Below, piece by piece: positions 15,508 through 24,044 of a DNA stretch of 64,000 nt. The DNA is from Streptomyces sp. P3 (lineage in GTDB: Bacteria; Actinomycetota; Actinomycetes; Streptomycetales; Streptomycetaceae). The notes under the pieces are model-generated. The model saw nothing but the letters and a program-made list of their open reading frames with translations. It had not been told where the DNA came from and made no database searches. A program made the position numbers and the translations under genes. The stretch lies in NCBI RefSeq assembly GCF_003032475.1, contig NZ_CP028369.1, positions 7,130,001 through 7,194,000 on the forward strand. The letters are read 5' to 3'. The stretch's first letter is position 1; each line of letters starts with the position of its first letter.

Positions 15508-15556
15508 CCGACTCCGCCGGGCAGGTCGCATTGCGTCGACAGTTCGGCGGAGTCGG
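15508..15556. terminator. Hairpin terminator between convergent genes
   Basis: A perfect 12-bp inverted repeat (15508-15519 with 15545-15556) with a 25-base loop, lying between the carbonic anhydrase stop (15487) and the isonitrile synthase stop (15605). Confidence 0.6.
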
Positions 15557-15604
15557 CTGATCCGGGATTTTGAATGGCGTGCGCTTGCTACCGGGCGGCG
15601 GCGT

Positions 15605-16570
15605 TTACGCACCCCATGGATTGACGGCGGCGCGTGTGTCAGCCTCCTCGAAGTGGCTCGGTCTGCCGTTCCGGTGGACCAGACGGCCGAGCCGCTCCGC
15701 CCTCGCCCGGGGCATGAGCGTCCACCTGCCGTCGGGATCGCGCAGGGCCGCCGAGTGCCAGGGAGTGGTCCAGGCATCGGGTGCGTCGAGGAGGCGGATG
15801 CCGAACTTGGCGGCGCCGACGGGCTGGGGGTGGATGGACAAGCGTACGGCGCGGGGGTGGTGCTCGGCGATGAGGGCGCCCCAGGCGCGGCTGCGCTGGA
15901 TGACGCCGTACGCGCGCTTGCGGCACTCGCGTTGGAGGGCGGAGCGGGTGCCGGTGAAGTCGGCGGTGTCGTCGACGAGGAAGCGGGTGATACCCCGGTA
16001 CAGGGCGAGGGTGTGGGCGTCGGTGCGGACCTCGGCGCGCAGGGCCTCCAGGGTCGGGGCGTACTGGTCGTGGATGCGGGCGCGTTGTGTGTCGTGGGGG
16101 AGGTCGCCGAGGATGTCGCGCAGGTCGAAGACGGACAGGTGGTGCAGATCCAACGCCTGTATGACCGCGCGAAGTTCGTCCGAGTAGGCGTCTATGCGGT
16201 CGTCCGGGACGCCGATGAGGTCGCCGAAGACGTGGCCGTCGGAGCAGATGACGATCCGGGCGCCCGGTGCGTAGATCCGTTCGATGTTCATGCACAGGGT
16301 GTGGAGAAAGGTGAGGGAGAGTCGCTCACCCTGGTCGGGGAGGTGGCCGAGCACCTTGGCCGGGTTCGGGGACTTGCAGGGGAAGCCGGGCAGGGTGAAC
16401 ACGACGGGTTCTCGTTCGTTTACGAAGCCGTCGATACGGCGCCGCTGGTGCCGGAACGCCTCCGCGGTGGCGGGCGCGTGGTCGGTGGTGCGGTGATACG
16501 GCAGGAGCAGGCGCAGGATCGCGGCGCTGATGCCGGTGGAGCGGGGGTCCGGCGCGGTCGTCAGCGGCAT
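15605..16570 (-). CDS. PvcA/IsnA-type isonitrile (isocyanide) synthase
   Basis: 321 residues from ATG 16570 (GGAGG six bases upstream), close to the 328 of P. aeruginosa PvcA. Family features: FTLPGFPCKSPNPAKVLGHLPDQGERLSL near the N-terminus, IERIYAPGARIVICSDGHVFGDLIGV, and the later IAEHHPRAVRLSIHPQP. Members turn the alpha-amino group of tyrosine or tryptophan into an isonitrile using ribulose 5-phosphate as carbon donor. It is the last gene of a minus-strand set MFS - asparagine synthase - P450 - isonitrile synthase. The amino acid used cannot be told from the sequence. Confidence 0.88.
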   Translation of the reverse strand: MPLTTAPDPRSTGISAAILRLLLPYHRTTDHAPATAEAFRHQRRRIDGFVNEREPVVFTLPGFPCKSPNPAKVLGHLPDQGERLSLTFLHTLCMNIERIYAPGARIVICSDGHVFGDLIGVPDDRIDAYSDELRAVIQALDLHHLSVFDLRDILGDLPHDTQRARIHDQYAPTLEALRAEVRTDAHTLALYRGITRFLVDDTADFTGTRSALQRECRKRAYGVIQRSRAWGALIAEHHPRAVRLSIHPQPVGAAKFGIRLLDAPDAWTTPWHSAALRDPDGRWTLMPRARAERLGRLVHRNGRPSHFEEADTRAAVNPWGA

Positions 16571-16615
16571 GTGGGTCCTCCGTGAGGGCATGCGGGCATG
16601 GCCGTATGGCGCCGA

Positions 16616-16663
16616 TGGGGGTCCCCCCTGCTCAAGCGAAGCCGAGAGCTTGGGGGAGGGGCG
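16616..16663. repeat. Streptomyces-type intergenic palindrome
   Basis: A GC-rich imperfect inverted repeat between the P450 and isonitrile synthase genes: a GGGGGTCCCCCC core, then CTCAAGC and GCTTG arms around AAGCCGAGA, and a final GGGGAGGGG. Nearly identical elements are frequent between Streptomyces genes from general knowledge. It may also attenuate the transcript. Confidence 0.6.
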
Positions 16664-16757
16664 CCGGGCGCCGACGGTGGTCAGGTGGGTGGTCAGCCTG
16701 GGCGGCCGGGACCAGTGCGGATTGTGGGACCGGGCCCTGTCGGCCGGATGTCAGGCG

Positions 16758-18023
16758 TCAGCGGCGTCGGTCGTATCCGACGGGCAGGTGGTTGGTGCCG
16801 CGGCCGAGGACGGCCGGGATCCACTTGATGTCCTCGTCGCTGATCGCCAGGTGCAGGCCGGGCAGGCGCGTGAGCAGGGTGCCAAGGGCGATCTGGAGTT
16901 CGGCGCGGGCGAGGGCGGCGCCGGGGCAGAAGTGGATGCCGTGGCCGAAGGACAGGTGCGGGTTCGGCGATCGCTCGAAGTCCAGGGTGTCAGGGTCGGG
17001 GAAGCGGCGGGGGTCGCGGTTGGCCGCGCACAGGGAGACGATCACGGAATCTCCGGACGGGACTTCGGTACCGTGCAGCTCGCTGTCCTGGTCGAAGAAG
17101 CGCCAGGTGGTCAGCTCGAAGGCACTGTCATAGCGGAGCAGCTCCTCGACCGCGCGCGGTAGCAGGTCCGGGTTGTCGCGGAGCCGGGCGAGTTGGCCGG
17201 GGTGGCGGAAGAGCGCGATCAGGGCGGTGGTGATCTGGTTGGTGACCGGCTCCTGGCCTGCCACGAGGAGCTGGAAGATCATCGAGTCCAGTTCCTCATG
17301 GGAGAGCTCGTCGTGGTCGCGGGCCGCGACGAGGCGGCTGAGCAGGTCGTCGTCCCCGTGCTCGCGCTTGTGGGCGACGATGTCGGCGATGTAGCTCTGC
17401 AGGCCGTGCAGCCGCGCCTCGTACGCTGGGCGTCCGGGGTCGGTGGGGCCGACCGGCTGGACCACTTTGCCCCAGTCGCGGTTGAAACGGGACGCCAGTT
17501 CGGCGGGGAGGCCGAGGATCTCGGCGAGGACCTGGAAGGGGAAGTGGGCGGCGAAGCCGGTGACGAGGTCGGCGGGGCCGGTCTCGGGCAGGGCGTCGAC
17601 GAGCGTGTGGGCCAGTTCCTGGAAGCGGGGCCTCAGCTGCTCGATGCGGCGCGGGGTGAAGGCGTCGGTGACGAAACGCCGCATGTGGGTGTGCTGGGGC
17701 GGGTCCTGGTGGAGGAGGTGGACCTGGAGCTGCGAGTGCTGCGGCTCCGGCATGATCGAGGCGCGGGCGCGCCAGCGGTCGTTGCCGCGGTCGTGGTTCT
17801 TGCCCAGGCGGTCGTCGTTGAGGGCGGCGTGGGCGGCCTCGTATCCGGTGACGAGCCACGCCTGTACCCCGCTGGGGAAGAGCACGCGGTGGACCGGGCT
17901 GGCCTCGCGCATCTTCTCGTAGAGGGGGTAGGGATTGCTTTTGTAGGGGCAGCCCATCAGCGGGACCGGGTCGGGCAAGGTCGTCTCCGGCTCCGCGGCC
18001 GCCGAGGGTTCCTGGATGGTCAT
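16758..18023 (-). CDS. Cytochrome P450 of the isonitrile cluster
   Basis: 421 residues, start ATG 18023 behind GAGGAG. The haem loop is FGHGIHFCPGAALARAE (Cys366), and the K-helix ExxR is in EELLRYDS. The I-helix reads LLVAGQEPVTNQI: the usual acid-threonine pair (AGxE/DTT) has lost its threonine, replaced by proline. Such changes occur in P450s with altered proton delivery or non-hydroxylating chemistry. It presumably acts on the isonitrile product; redox partners are not encoded nearby. Confidence 0.9.
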   Translation of the reverse strand: MTIQEPSAAAEPETTLPDPVPLMGCPYKSNPYPLYEKMREASPVHRVLFPSGVQAWLVTGYEAAHAALNDDRLGKNHDRGNDRWRARASIMPEPQHSQLQVHLLHQDPPQHTHMRRFVTDAFTPRRIEQLRPRFQELAHTLVDALPETGPADLVTGFAAHFPFQVLAEILGLPAELASRFNRDWGKVVQPVGPTDPGRPAYEARLHGLQSYIADIVAHKREHGDDDLLSRLVAARDHDELSHEELDSMIFQLLVAGQEPVTNQITTALIALFRHPGQLARLRDNPDLLPRAVEELLRYDSAFELTTWRFFDQDSELHGTEVPSGDSVIVSLCAANRDPRRFPDPDTLDFERSPNPHLSFGHGIHFCPGAALARAELQIALGTLLTRLPGLHLAISDEDIKWIPAVLGRGTNHLPVGYDRRR

Positions 18024-18043
18024 GGGGAGGCTCCTCTACAGGT

Positions 18044-19870
18044 CTACAGGGCGAGTTCGGGCTGGTAGTGGTCCAGCCACAGGGCGAGGTCGACGACACG
18101 TTCCAGACGCAGGCGGTGGCCCCACTCCAGCCGGTCGGGCGGGGTGTCGAGGCAGGGCTTGATGCGGGACTCGTCCACGAGGGCACGGACCCGGTCGTCG
18201 GCCAGCGCGTCACGGGCCATGTCCTGCAGGCCGCGGTTGTAGTCGGGGTGGTGGGTGGTCGGGTAATGGTTCTTGGGCCGGTGCAGCACCGAGTCCGGGG
18301 CGAGCCCGGCACCCGTGGCGCGCAGCAGGCTCTTCTCCCTGCCGTCGAAGCTCTTCAGCGCCCAGGGCGCATTGAAGGCGTATTCGACGAGGCGGTGGTC
18401 GCAGTACGGCACGCGGACCTCCAGGCCCTGGGCCATGCTCAACCGGTCCTTGCGGTGCAGAAGTTGGCGCAGCCAGCGGGTCAGGGACAGGTGCTGCATC
18501 TCGCGCTGCCGGTGCTCGGTGGAGGTTTCGCCGTCGAGGTGGGGTACGGCGGCCAGGGCGCTGCGGTAGGTGTCGTCGCGGAACTCGGCGATACGTAGGT
18601 CGAGTTCGGGGTTGAGCGGCATGGCGGCCTCGTCACCGGTGACCAGCAGCCAGGGAAAGGTGGCCGCGGCCAGCGCCTTGGGGCTGTGGAACCAGGGGTA
18701 GCCGCCGAACACCTCGTCGGCCGCCTCACCGGACAGGGCGACGGTGGAGCGCCGGCGGATCTCCCCGAAGAGCAGGTACAGCGAGGTGTCCATGTCGCCG
18801 ACGCCGATCGGCGAGTCCCGCGCCGCGACCACCGCCTTGCGGTGCTCGGGGTCGAGCAGGGTACGCGGGTCGAGGACGACCGTGCTGTGGTCGGTGCCGA
18901 TGAAGGCACCGGCCTCGGTGGCGTACGGGGTGTCGTGGCCGGTGCGCAGCACATCCCCGGTGAAGCGCGACGCCTGGTCGCTGTAGTCCACGGCGTAGGA
19001 GCGGATGCGGGCGTCCGGGCCCTGGCGCAGGCGGAGTTCGTCGGCGAGCAGGGCGGTCAGGACAGTGGAGTCGATGCCGCCGGAGAGCAGGCTGCACAGC
19101 GGGACGTCGGCCTCCAGCTGACTGCGGGCGGCCGTACTGACCAGGCTGCGGACGCGCTCGACGGTCGCGTCCTCGTCATCGGCGTGGGCACCGGCCTCCA
19201 GCTGCCAGTAGCGGCGTTCGCGGATGCCGGACCGGTCGAGGACGAGCAGGCCGCCGGGCTCGACCTCGCGTATCCCGGACCACACGGTCGGTCCGGTGTT
19301 GAACAGCAGGCTGTACGCCTCCCGCAGCCCGTCCGCGTCCACCCGGGGCAGTATCTCCGGGTGGGCGAACAGCGCCTTGGGTTCGGAGGCGAAGGCCAGG
19401 CCGCCGTCGATGACCGCCCAGAACAGCGGTTTGACGCCGAGCCGGTCGCGGACCAGCAGCAGCCGCCGGGCTCGTTCGTCCCAGACGGCGAAGGCGAACA
19501 TGCCCTCCAGGTGGTCGGCGACGTCCTCGCCCCACTCGGCGTAGGCGCGCAGCACCACCTCGGTGTCGCTGCGCGTATGGAATGCGTGCCCGCGGGCGCG
19601 CAGCTCGGACCGCAGTTCGTGGTGGTTGTAGACCTCGCCGCTGTAGCTGAGCACGAGGGTCGGCCGGTCGGGCCGGTCGGCCATCGGCTGGACGCCGCCC
19701 TCGATGTCGATGACGGCCAAGCGGCGGTGGCCGATCGCCGCGTGCTCGCCCAGCCATATGCCTTCGGCGTCGGGGCCGCGCGGGGCGAGGGTGGCGGTCA
19801 TGGCTTCGATGACCGGGGCGTGAGTGCGGGCGTCGCTGTGGAAGGACGCCCAGCCGGTGATTCCGCACAT
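18044..19870 (-). CDS. Asparagine synthase (glutamine-hydrolysing)-like amidotransferase
   Basis: 608 residues beginning MCGITGW, with Cys2 as glutaminase nucleophile; ATG 19870 is supported by AGGAG. The N-terminal Ntn glutaminase domain (to about residue 210) includes APRGPDAEG, GHRRLAVID and YSGEVYNHHELR. The C-terminal synthetase domain has the pyrophosphate loop LLSGGIDST and ALSGEAADEVFGGYPWF. Inside a biosynthetic cluster, such enzymes often amidate a carboxylate of the product rather than make free asparagine. It lies 16 bases after the MFS gene and 20 before the P450, in one operon. Confidence 0.9.
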   Translation of the reverse strand: MCGITGWASFHSDARTHAPVIEAMTATLAPRGPDAEGIWLGEHAAIGHRRLAVIDIEGGVQPMADRPDRPTLVLSYSGEVYNHHELRSELRARGHAFHTRSDTEVVLRAYAEWGEDVADHLEGMFAFAVWDERARRLLLVRDRLGVKPLFWAVIDGGLAFASEPKALFAHPEILPRVDADGLREAYSLLFNTGPTVWSGIREVEPGGLLVLDRSGIRERRYWQLEAGAHADDEDATVERVRSLVSTAARSQLEADVPLCSLLSGGIDSTVLTALLADELRLRQGPDARIRSYAVDYSDQASRFTGDVLRTGHDTPYATEAGAFIGTDHSTVVLDPRTLLDPEHRKAVVAARDSPIGVGDMDTSLYLLFGEIRRRSTVALSGEAADEVFGGYPWFHSPKALAAATFPWLLVTGDEAAMPLNPELDLRIAEFRDDTYRSALAAVPHLDGETSTEHRQREMQHLSLTRWLRQLLHRKDRLSMAQGLEVRVPYCDHRLVEYAFNAPWALKSFDGREKSLLRATGAGLAPDSVLHRPKNHYPTTHHPDYNRGLQDMARDALADDRVRALVDESRIKPCLDTPPDRLEWGHRLRLERVVDLALWLDHYQPELAL

Positions 19871-19886
19871 GCCGATGGCTCCTGGG

Positions 19887-21296
19887 TCAGTGAGGGGCGG
19901 CAGTCGCCGCGTCGGTGGTCTTCTCGGGGATGGGGGTCGGCCGTCGGCCGGGCAGGGCCAGCAGGGGCACGGCAAGGCAGGCGGCCCCAGCGGCGAGCGC
20001 CAGGGAGGCCCGTACGCCGCCGTCCGCCCCGGCCGACGCCCACGTGGCGGTGGCCAGGGCCGGGCCGAGCGTGAAGCCGAGGCTGCGGGCGAGTTGTACG
20101 GCCGAGCCGACGGTGGCGGCCCGGTCCGGTGGGGCGGCGCCCATGATCAGGGCCTGGGTGGGACCGCCGACCAGGCCCATGCCGATCCCGGCCAGTGCGA
20201 GGCGCCAGGCCACGTCGGGCGGCGACCAGGTGTCGCCGAGGGGGACCAGCAGGAGCAGTCCGACGGAGGTGAGCACGGCGCCTGCCACCGCGACGGGCTG
20301 CGGACGGTACCGGTCGGCCAGTCGTCCGCCGAGTGGCCCGGCCAACCCCATGCCGAGCGGGAAGGCGAGCACGGTCAGCCCGGTCCTGGTGGCGCTGACG
20401 CCGTCGTCGCGCTGAAGGTGCAGGGCGACGACGTAGTGCATGGCGGCGAACCCGGCCGCCAGCGCCAGCACCGCGCCGTGCGCCCGCAGCAGCCGCGCCT
20501 CCCGCAGCACGCCGGCCACCGGACGACCCCCCGGTCCGCGCAGCCACCACCACAGCGGCGGTACGGCGGCGAGCGCGAGCAACAGGCATGCGGAGGCGTC
20601 GGAGGCCAGGGTCAGAGACAGCAGCAGAACCGTCACGCCGGTGGCGACCAGCGCCATGTCGCCCGAAGACCGCCGGTCGGGCCGGCGCAGGCGGCCGTCA
20701 CGAGGCATCGCCTTCCAGGCCACGGCCAGCGCCAGCAGACAGAACGGGATCTTCACCAGGAAGACCGAGCGCCAGCCCAGCTGGTCCAGCAGCAGCCCGC
20801 CCACCGCCGGACCCGTCACCGCGCCCAGCGGGCCGAGCGTCGCGGGCACGCTCATCGCCCGGCCGCGCGCCTGAGGCCGTACGGCGCGCATCGCCAGCAC
20901 CGGCATCAGCACGAACAGCACCGCACCACACGCGCCCTGCCCGATCCGGGCGGCGATCAGCCAGGGCGCCCACGGGGAGGCGGCGGCCAGGGCACTGCAC
21001 AGCGTGAAGCCGCCGGTCGCGGCCAGCAGCGCGGGACGCAGACCCATAGCGTCCAGCCACCGGCCGACGGGCAACAGCAAGGCGACGACCGGAAGTTGGT
21101 AGCCCAGCACCACCCACTGGGCGGTCGCGGCCGAGACGTGCAGCCCCTCGGAGATATCGGCGAGCGCCACGTTGACGATGTTCATGTCGAGCATCGCCAC
21201 GAACGACAGCAGGCCCGCCACAGCCACCAGGAGCCAGCGGTCCTCGACCGCGGGTATGTGACCGGGCCGCTGCGAACCGGAACCGTGGTCCGTCAC
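19887..21296 (-). CDS. MFS drug/metabolite exporter (EmrB/QacA-like)
   Basis: 469 residues with 12-14 predicted membrane segments. Typical motifs: the first segment MLDMNIVNVALADI (motif D1-type, as in DHA2 exporters), GRWLDAMGLRPALL in loop 2-3, and the central TLGPLGAVTGPAVGGLLLDQLGWRSVFLVKIP (motif C region). It probably exports the cluster product. First gene of the biosynthetic operon. Confidence 0.9.
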   Translation of the reverse strand: MTDHGSGSQRPGHIPAVEDRWLLVAVAGLLSFVAMLDMNIVNVALADISEGLHVSAATAQWVVLGYQLPVVALLLPVGRWLDAMGLRPALLAATGGFTLCSALAAASPWAPWLIAARIGQGACGAVLFVLMPVLAMRAVRPQARGRAMSVPATLGPLGAVTGPAVGGLLLDQLGWRSVFLVKIPFCLLALAVAWKAMPRDGRLRRPDRRSSGDMALVATGVTVLLLSLTLASDASACLLLALAAVPPLWWWLRGPGGRPVAGVLREARLLRAHGAVLALAAGFAAMHYVVALHLQRDDGVSATRTGLTVLAFPLGMGLAGPLGGRLADRYRPQPVAVAGAVLTSVGLLLLVPLGDTWSPPDVAWRLALAGIGMGLVGGPTQALIMGAAPPDRAATVGSAVQLARSLGFTLGPALATATWASAGADGGVRASLALAAGAACLAVPLLALPGRRPTPIPEKTTDAATAAPH

Positions 21297-21726
21297 TCTC
21301 CGCCCCTTCCGTCGCGGAACGGGCTGCCGAACAGCAGCCTCGTCCCAGGGGTCGGAGGAGCGCTCGGGTCAGTTCCCGGGGCTGGCCGAAAAAGTGCGGA
21401 GAGAAAGGGAGTTCAAGGGGCGCGGCGCCTCAGGTGTGCCGCGCCGCGGCACCGGCGGCGCACCGCTCGCGGCCTCGTGCCGCCGTCTCCACCAGCAGAT
21501 AGAGCCCGGCAGCGAGCGCCGGCCCGGCGGCACAGCCGAACCAGGGCGCCGGGGGTGCCACGACGACGGAGCCCGGTCGGCCGACGCCGTCGGCCGACCG
21601 GCCAGGCCGTGGCGAGCAAGGGCCCGGACCCGCCAAGGAGCCCTTCCCTCGTGCCGTACGCCGGTACCGGCCCCGCCCCGTCTGCACCGACCGGAGGGGG
21701 AGGCCGGAAGAAGCCGCGGCCGGAGG
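21297..21726. other. Intergenic region upstream of the biosynthetic operon
   Basis: About 430 bp. No ORF here has convincing coding character. It should hold the promoter of the minus-strand MFS-asnB-P450-pvcA operon. A short minus-strand frame (21430-21687) has a hydrophobic patch but no ribosome site that I trust. Confidence 0.5.
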
Positions 21727-21942
21727 TCAGGACGTGGCCACGCCGTCCAGCGTGCCGGACTTGGCGTCCGCGACGAGCGACGCGAACTGGTCGGCGCTCA
21801 TCTGCACCCGCTGTCCGAAGTCATCCGTGAGCACCACACGCCGCTCCGCCGGCGCGGCCGGGTCGACGAACAGCTGCGGGCATCCGCAGTCGCAGTCGCC
21901 GCAGAACGTCGCCACCGGGGTCAGGCGATCGATGCCGGTCAT
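21727..21942 (-). CDS. Small Cys-rich protein between isonitrile cluster and metal-chelate importer
   Basis: 71 residues from ATG 21942. The N-terminal half has four cysteines in a tight FCGDCDCGCPQLF motif; the C-terminal half, VVLTDDFGQRVQMSADQFASLVADAKSG, looks like a small folded strand-helix unit. I do not recognise a named family. The cysteine cluster could bind Cu(I), Zn or an iron-sulfur centre, or serve as a modified peptide core. Its position between a metallophore-type gene cluster and a metal-chelate ABC transporter on the same strand favours a metal role. Confidence 0.65.
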   Translation of the reverse strand: MTGIDRLTPVATFCGDCDCGCPQLFVDPAAPAERRVVLTDDFGQRVQMSADQFASLVADAKSGTLDGVATS

Positions 21943-22091
21943 CGTCCACAACCTTTCGCGCTGGGGAGGGCGCTCACCGGCTCACCGGGGTGCCCCTCGG
22001 GGACTGCCCCGGGGATACCCGCGCCGGCATTCCGCCAGTCCGGACGGCCCGGATGGGACATCTCACGCCGGATCCCGGGAACTCAGCCGCC

Positions 22092-22916
22092 TCACGAGCC
22101 GACTTGTGCTGCGGTGGGGCCGCTTCTCGGGAGGACCGGTCCGTCCGCCGGGGCCCGGTGGTCGAAGGCGATCAGGGGATCGCCGGTCAGCGGATGTTCC
22201 ACCACGGCCGCGTGTACGCCGAACACCTCGGCCAGCAGGGCGGGGACGAGCACCTCGCGGGGCGGGCCGGACGCGACCACGCTTCCCTCGTGCAGGACAT
22301 GCAGCCGGTCGCACACGGAAGCGGCGGCGTTGAGGTCGTGCAGCGACACCAGCGTCGTACGGCTCTGGGCACGCAGCAGGGCGAGCAGTTCCACCTGGTG
22401 GCGGATGTCCAGGTGGTTGGTGGGCTCGTCCAGGACCAGGACGTCCGTCTGCTGGGCGAAGGCACGGGCCAGCAGGACGCGTTGGCGTTCGCCGCCGGAC
22501 AGCTCCGTGAAGCGGCGTCCGGTGTGGTCCGCCATGCCGGCGTCGGCGAGCGCCTTCGCGACGACGTCCCGGTCGGTGGCGTCCTCCCCGGCGAAGGCCC
22601 GCTTGTACGGGGTACGTCCCATGGCGACGACCTCGCGCACGGTCAGCTCGAAGTCGCCGCCCCGCTCCTGCGGGAGCGCGGCCACCCGCCGGGCCGCCTG
22701 GACGGGGCTCAGCTCTCGCAGGTCGGTGCCGTCGAGCAGGACGCGCCCGGCGGCGGGTTTCAGGTGGCGGTAGACGGTCCGCAGGAGCGAGGACTTGCCG
22801 CTGCCGTTCGGTCCGACCAGGCCGGTGATCTCGCCTTCGGTGGCGATGAGGTGCGCGCCGGCCACGACCGTACGGCCGTCGTAGGCGATGTGCAGGTCCT
22901 CGACGTCGATTCTCAA
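22092..22916 (-). CDS. Metal-chelate ABC transporter ATP-binding protein (FecE/FhuC-like)
   Basis: 274 residues. Walker A is GPNGSGKSS, the signature is ELSGGERQRVLLARAFAQ, Walker B is VLVLDEPTNHLD, and the switch is VSLHDLNAA. The spacing and the AMGRTPYKRAF segment are those of siderophore, haem and cobalamin import ATPases. It follows its permease gene after about 20 bases. Confidence 0.9.
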   Translation of the reverse strand: MRIDVEDLHIAYDGRTVVAGAHLIATEGEITGLVGPNGSGKSSLLRTVYRHLKPAAGRVLLDGTDLRELSPVQAARRVAALPQERGGDFELTVREVVAMGRTPYKRAFAGEDATDRDVVAKALADAGMADHTGRRFTELSGGERQRVLLARAFAQQTDVLVLDEPTNHLDIRHQVELLALLRAQSRTTLVSLHDLNAAASVCDRLHVLHEGSVVASGPPREVLVPALLAEVFGVHAAVVEHPLTGDPLIAFDHRAPADGPVLPRSGPTAAQVGS

Positions 22917-22935
22917 CTTCCGCTCCTCCGGATCC

Positions 22936-24042
22936 TCAACTTCGGCTTCCCAGGCGCCGGTCCAGCAGATACAGCAGCGTCGGTGCGCCGATCAGCGAGG
23001 TGACGACCCCGACCGGCAACTCCTGCGTGTCCATGGCGGTACGGCACACGATGTCGACCACCACCAGCAGCAGCGCCCCGAACAGCGCCGAGACCGGCAG
23101 CAGTCGCCGGTGGTCGCCGCCGACGACCAGGCGGCAGGCGTGCGGCACCATCAGTGCGACGAAGGCGATGGCGCCGGACACCGCGACCAGGACGCCGGTC
23201 AGCAGGCTGGTCGCGGTGAACAGCTCACGGCGCAGCCGGGTGGCGTCGACGCCGAGCCCGGCCGCCGTCTCGTCGCCCATGAGCAGGGCGTTGAGCGCCC
23301 GGGCGCGCGCCTGGAGCCACAGCAGGGTGGCGGGTACGGCGACGGCGGGTACGGCGAGCAGCTGCCAACTCGCCCCGCTCAGACTGCCCATGAGCCAGAA
23401 CAGCACGCTGTGCGTCTGCTGCTCGTCGCCGGCCTGGAGAACGAGATAACTGGTGAAGCCGGACAGGAACTGGCCGATCGCCACCCCGGCCAGCACCAGC
23501 CGCAGTGGGGCGAAGCCGCCACGGCGCCGGGCCACCGTCCACACCAGCGCGAACGTCGCCAGCGCCCCGGCGAACGCCGCGCCCGACAGGCCGAGCCCCA
23601 GCGCCCCGCCCGTCCCGACGCCGAGCACGATCGCCGCGACCGCCCCGAGGGAGGCGCCGTTGGAGACACCCAGGAAGTAGGGGTCGGCCAGCGGGTTGCG
23701 CACGAGAGCCTGCATCGCCGTACCGACGAGGCCGAGCCCGGCACCGACGAGAGCGGCGAGCAGGGCTCGGGGGACGCGCAGTTGCCAGACGATGAGGTCA
23801 TCCGTGCCCGCCCGGGGCGCCTCTCCGGAGAGCCGCCGCCCCACCACGCCCCACACCTCACCCGGCGGAATGGACGTCGAGCCCCAGGAGACCGCCGCAG
23901 TGAGAGCGGCGAGCAGCGCCACGGCGAGGACCGCGGCCAAGGGGCCGGCGAGCACCGAACGCGCCTGCCTGCGGGCGTCCGCGCGCTCTCGATCCGTGCC
24001 CTTTCGGCCCGTACCCTTTCGGCTCAGCAGGGCGTCGATCAC
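22936..24042 (-). CDS. Metal-chelate ABC transporter permease (FecCD family)
   Basis: 368 residues from GTG 24042, two bases after the stop of the binding-protein gene; the longer frame to 24201 only reads antisense-like sequence. The protein shows the FecCD pattern: WQLRVPRALLAALVGAGLGLVGTAMQALVRNPLADPYFLGVSNGA, GVAIGQFLSGFTSY, and MVPHACRLVVGGDHRRLLPVSALFGALLLVVVDIVCR. About ten membrane segments. It imports a metal chelate together with genes 22092 and 24045. Confidence 0.92.
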   Translation of the reverse strand: MIDALLSRKGTGRKGTDRERADARRQARSVLAGPLAAVLAVALLAALTAAVSWGSTSIPPGEVWGVVGRRLSGEAPRAGTDDLIVWQLRVPRALLAALVGAGLGLVGTAMQALVRNPLADPYFLGVSNGASLGAVAAIVLGVGTGGALGLGLSGAAFAGALATFALVWTVARRRGGFAPLRLVLAGVAIGQFLSGFTSYLVLQAGDEQQTHSVLFWLMGSLSGASWQLLAVPAVAVPATLLWLQARARALNALLMGDETAAGLGVDATRLRRELFTATSLLTGVLVAVSGAIAFVALMVPHACRLVVGGDHRRLLPVSALFGALLLVVVDIVCRTAMDTQELPVGVVTSLIGAPTLLYLLDRRLGSRS

Positions 24043-24044
24043 GG

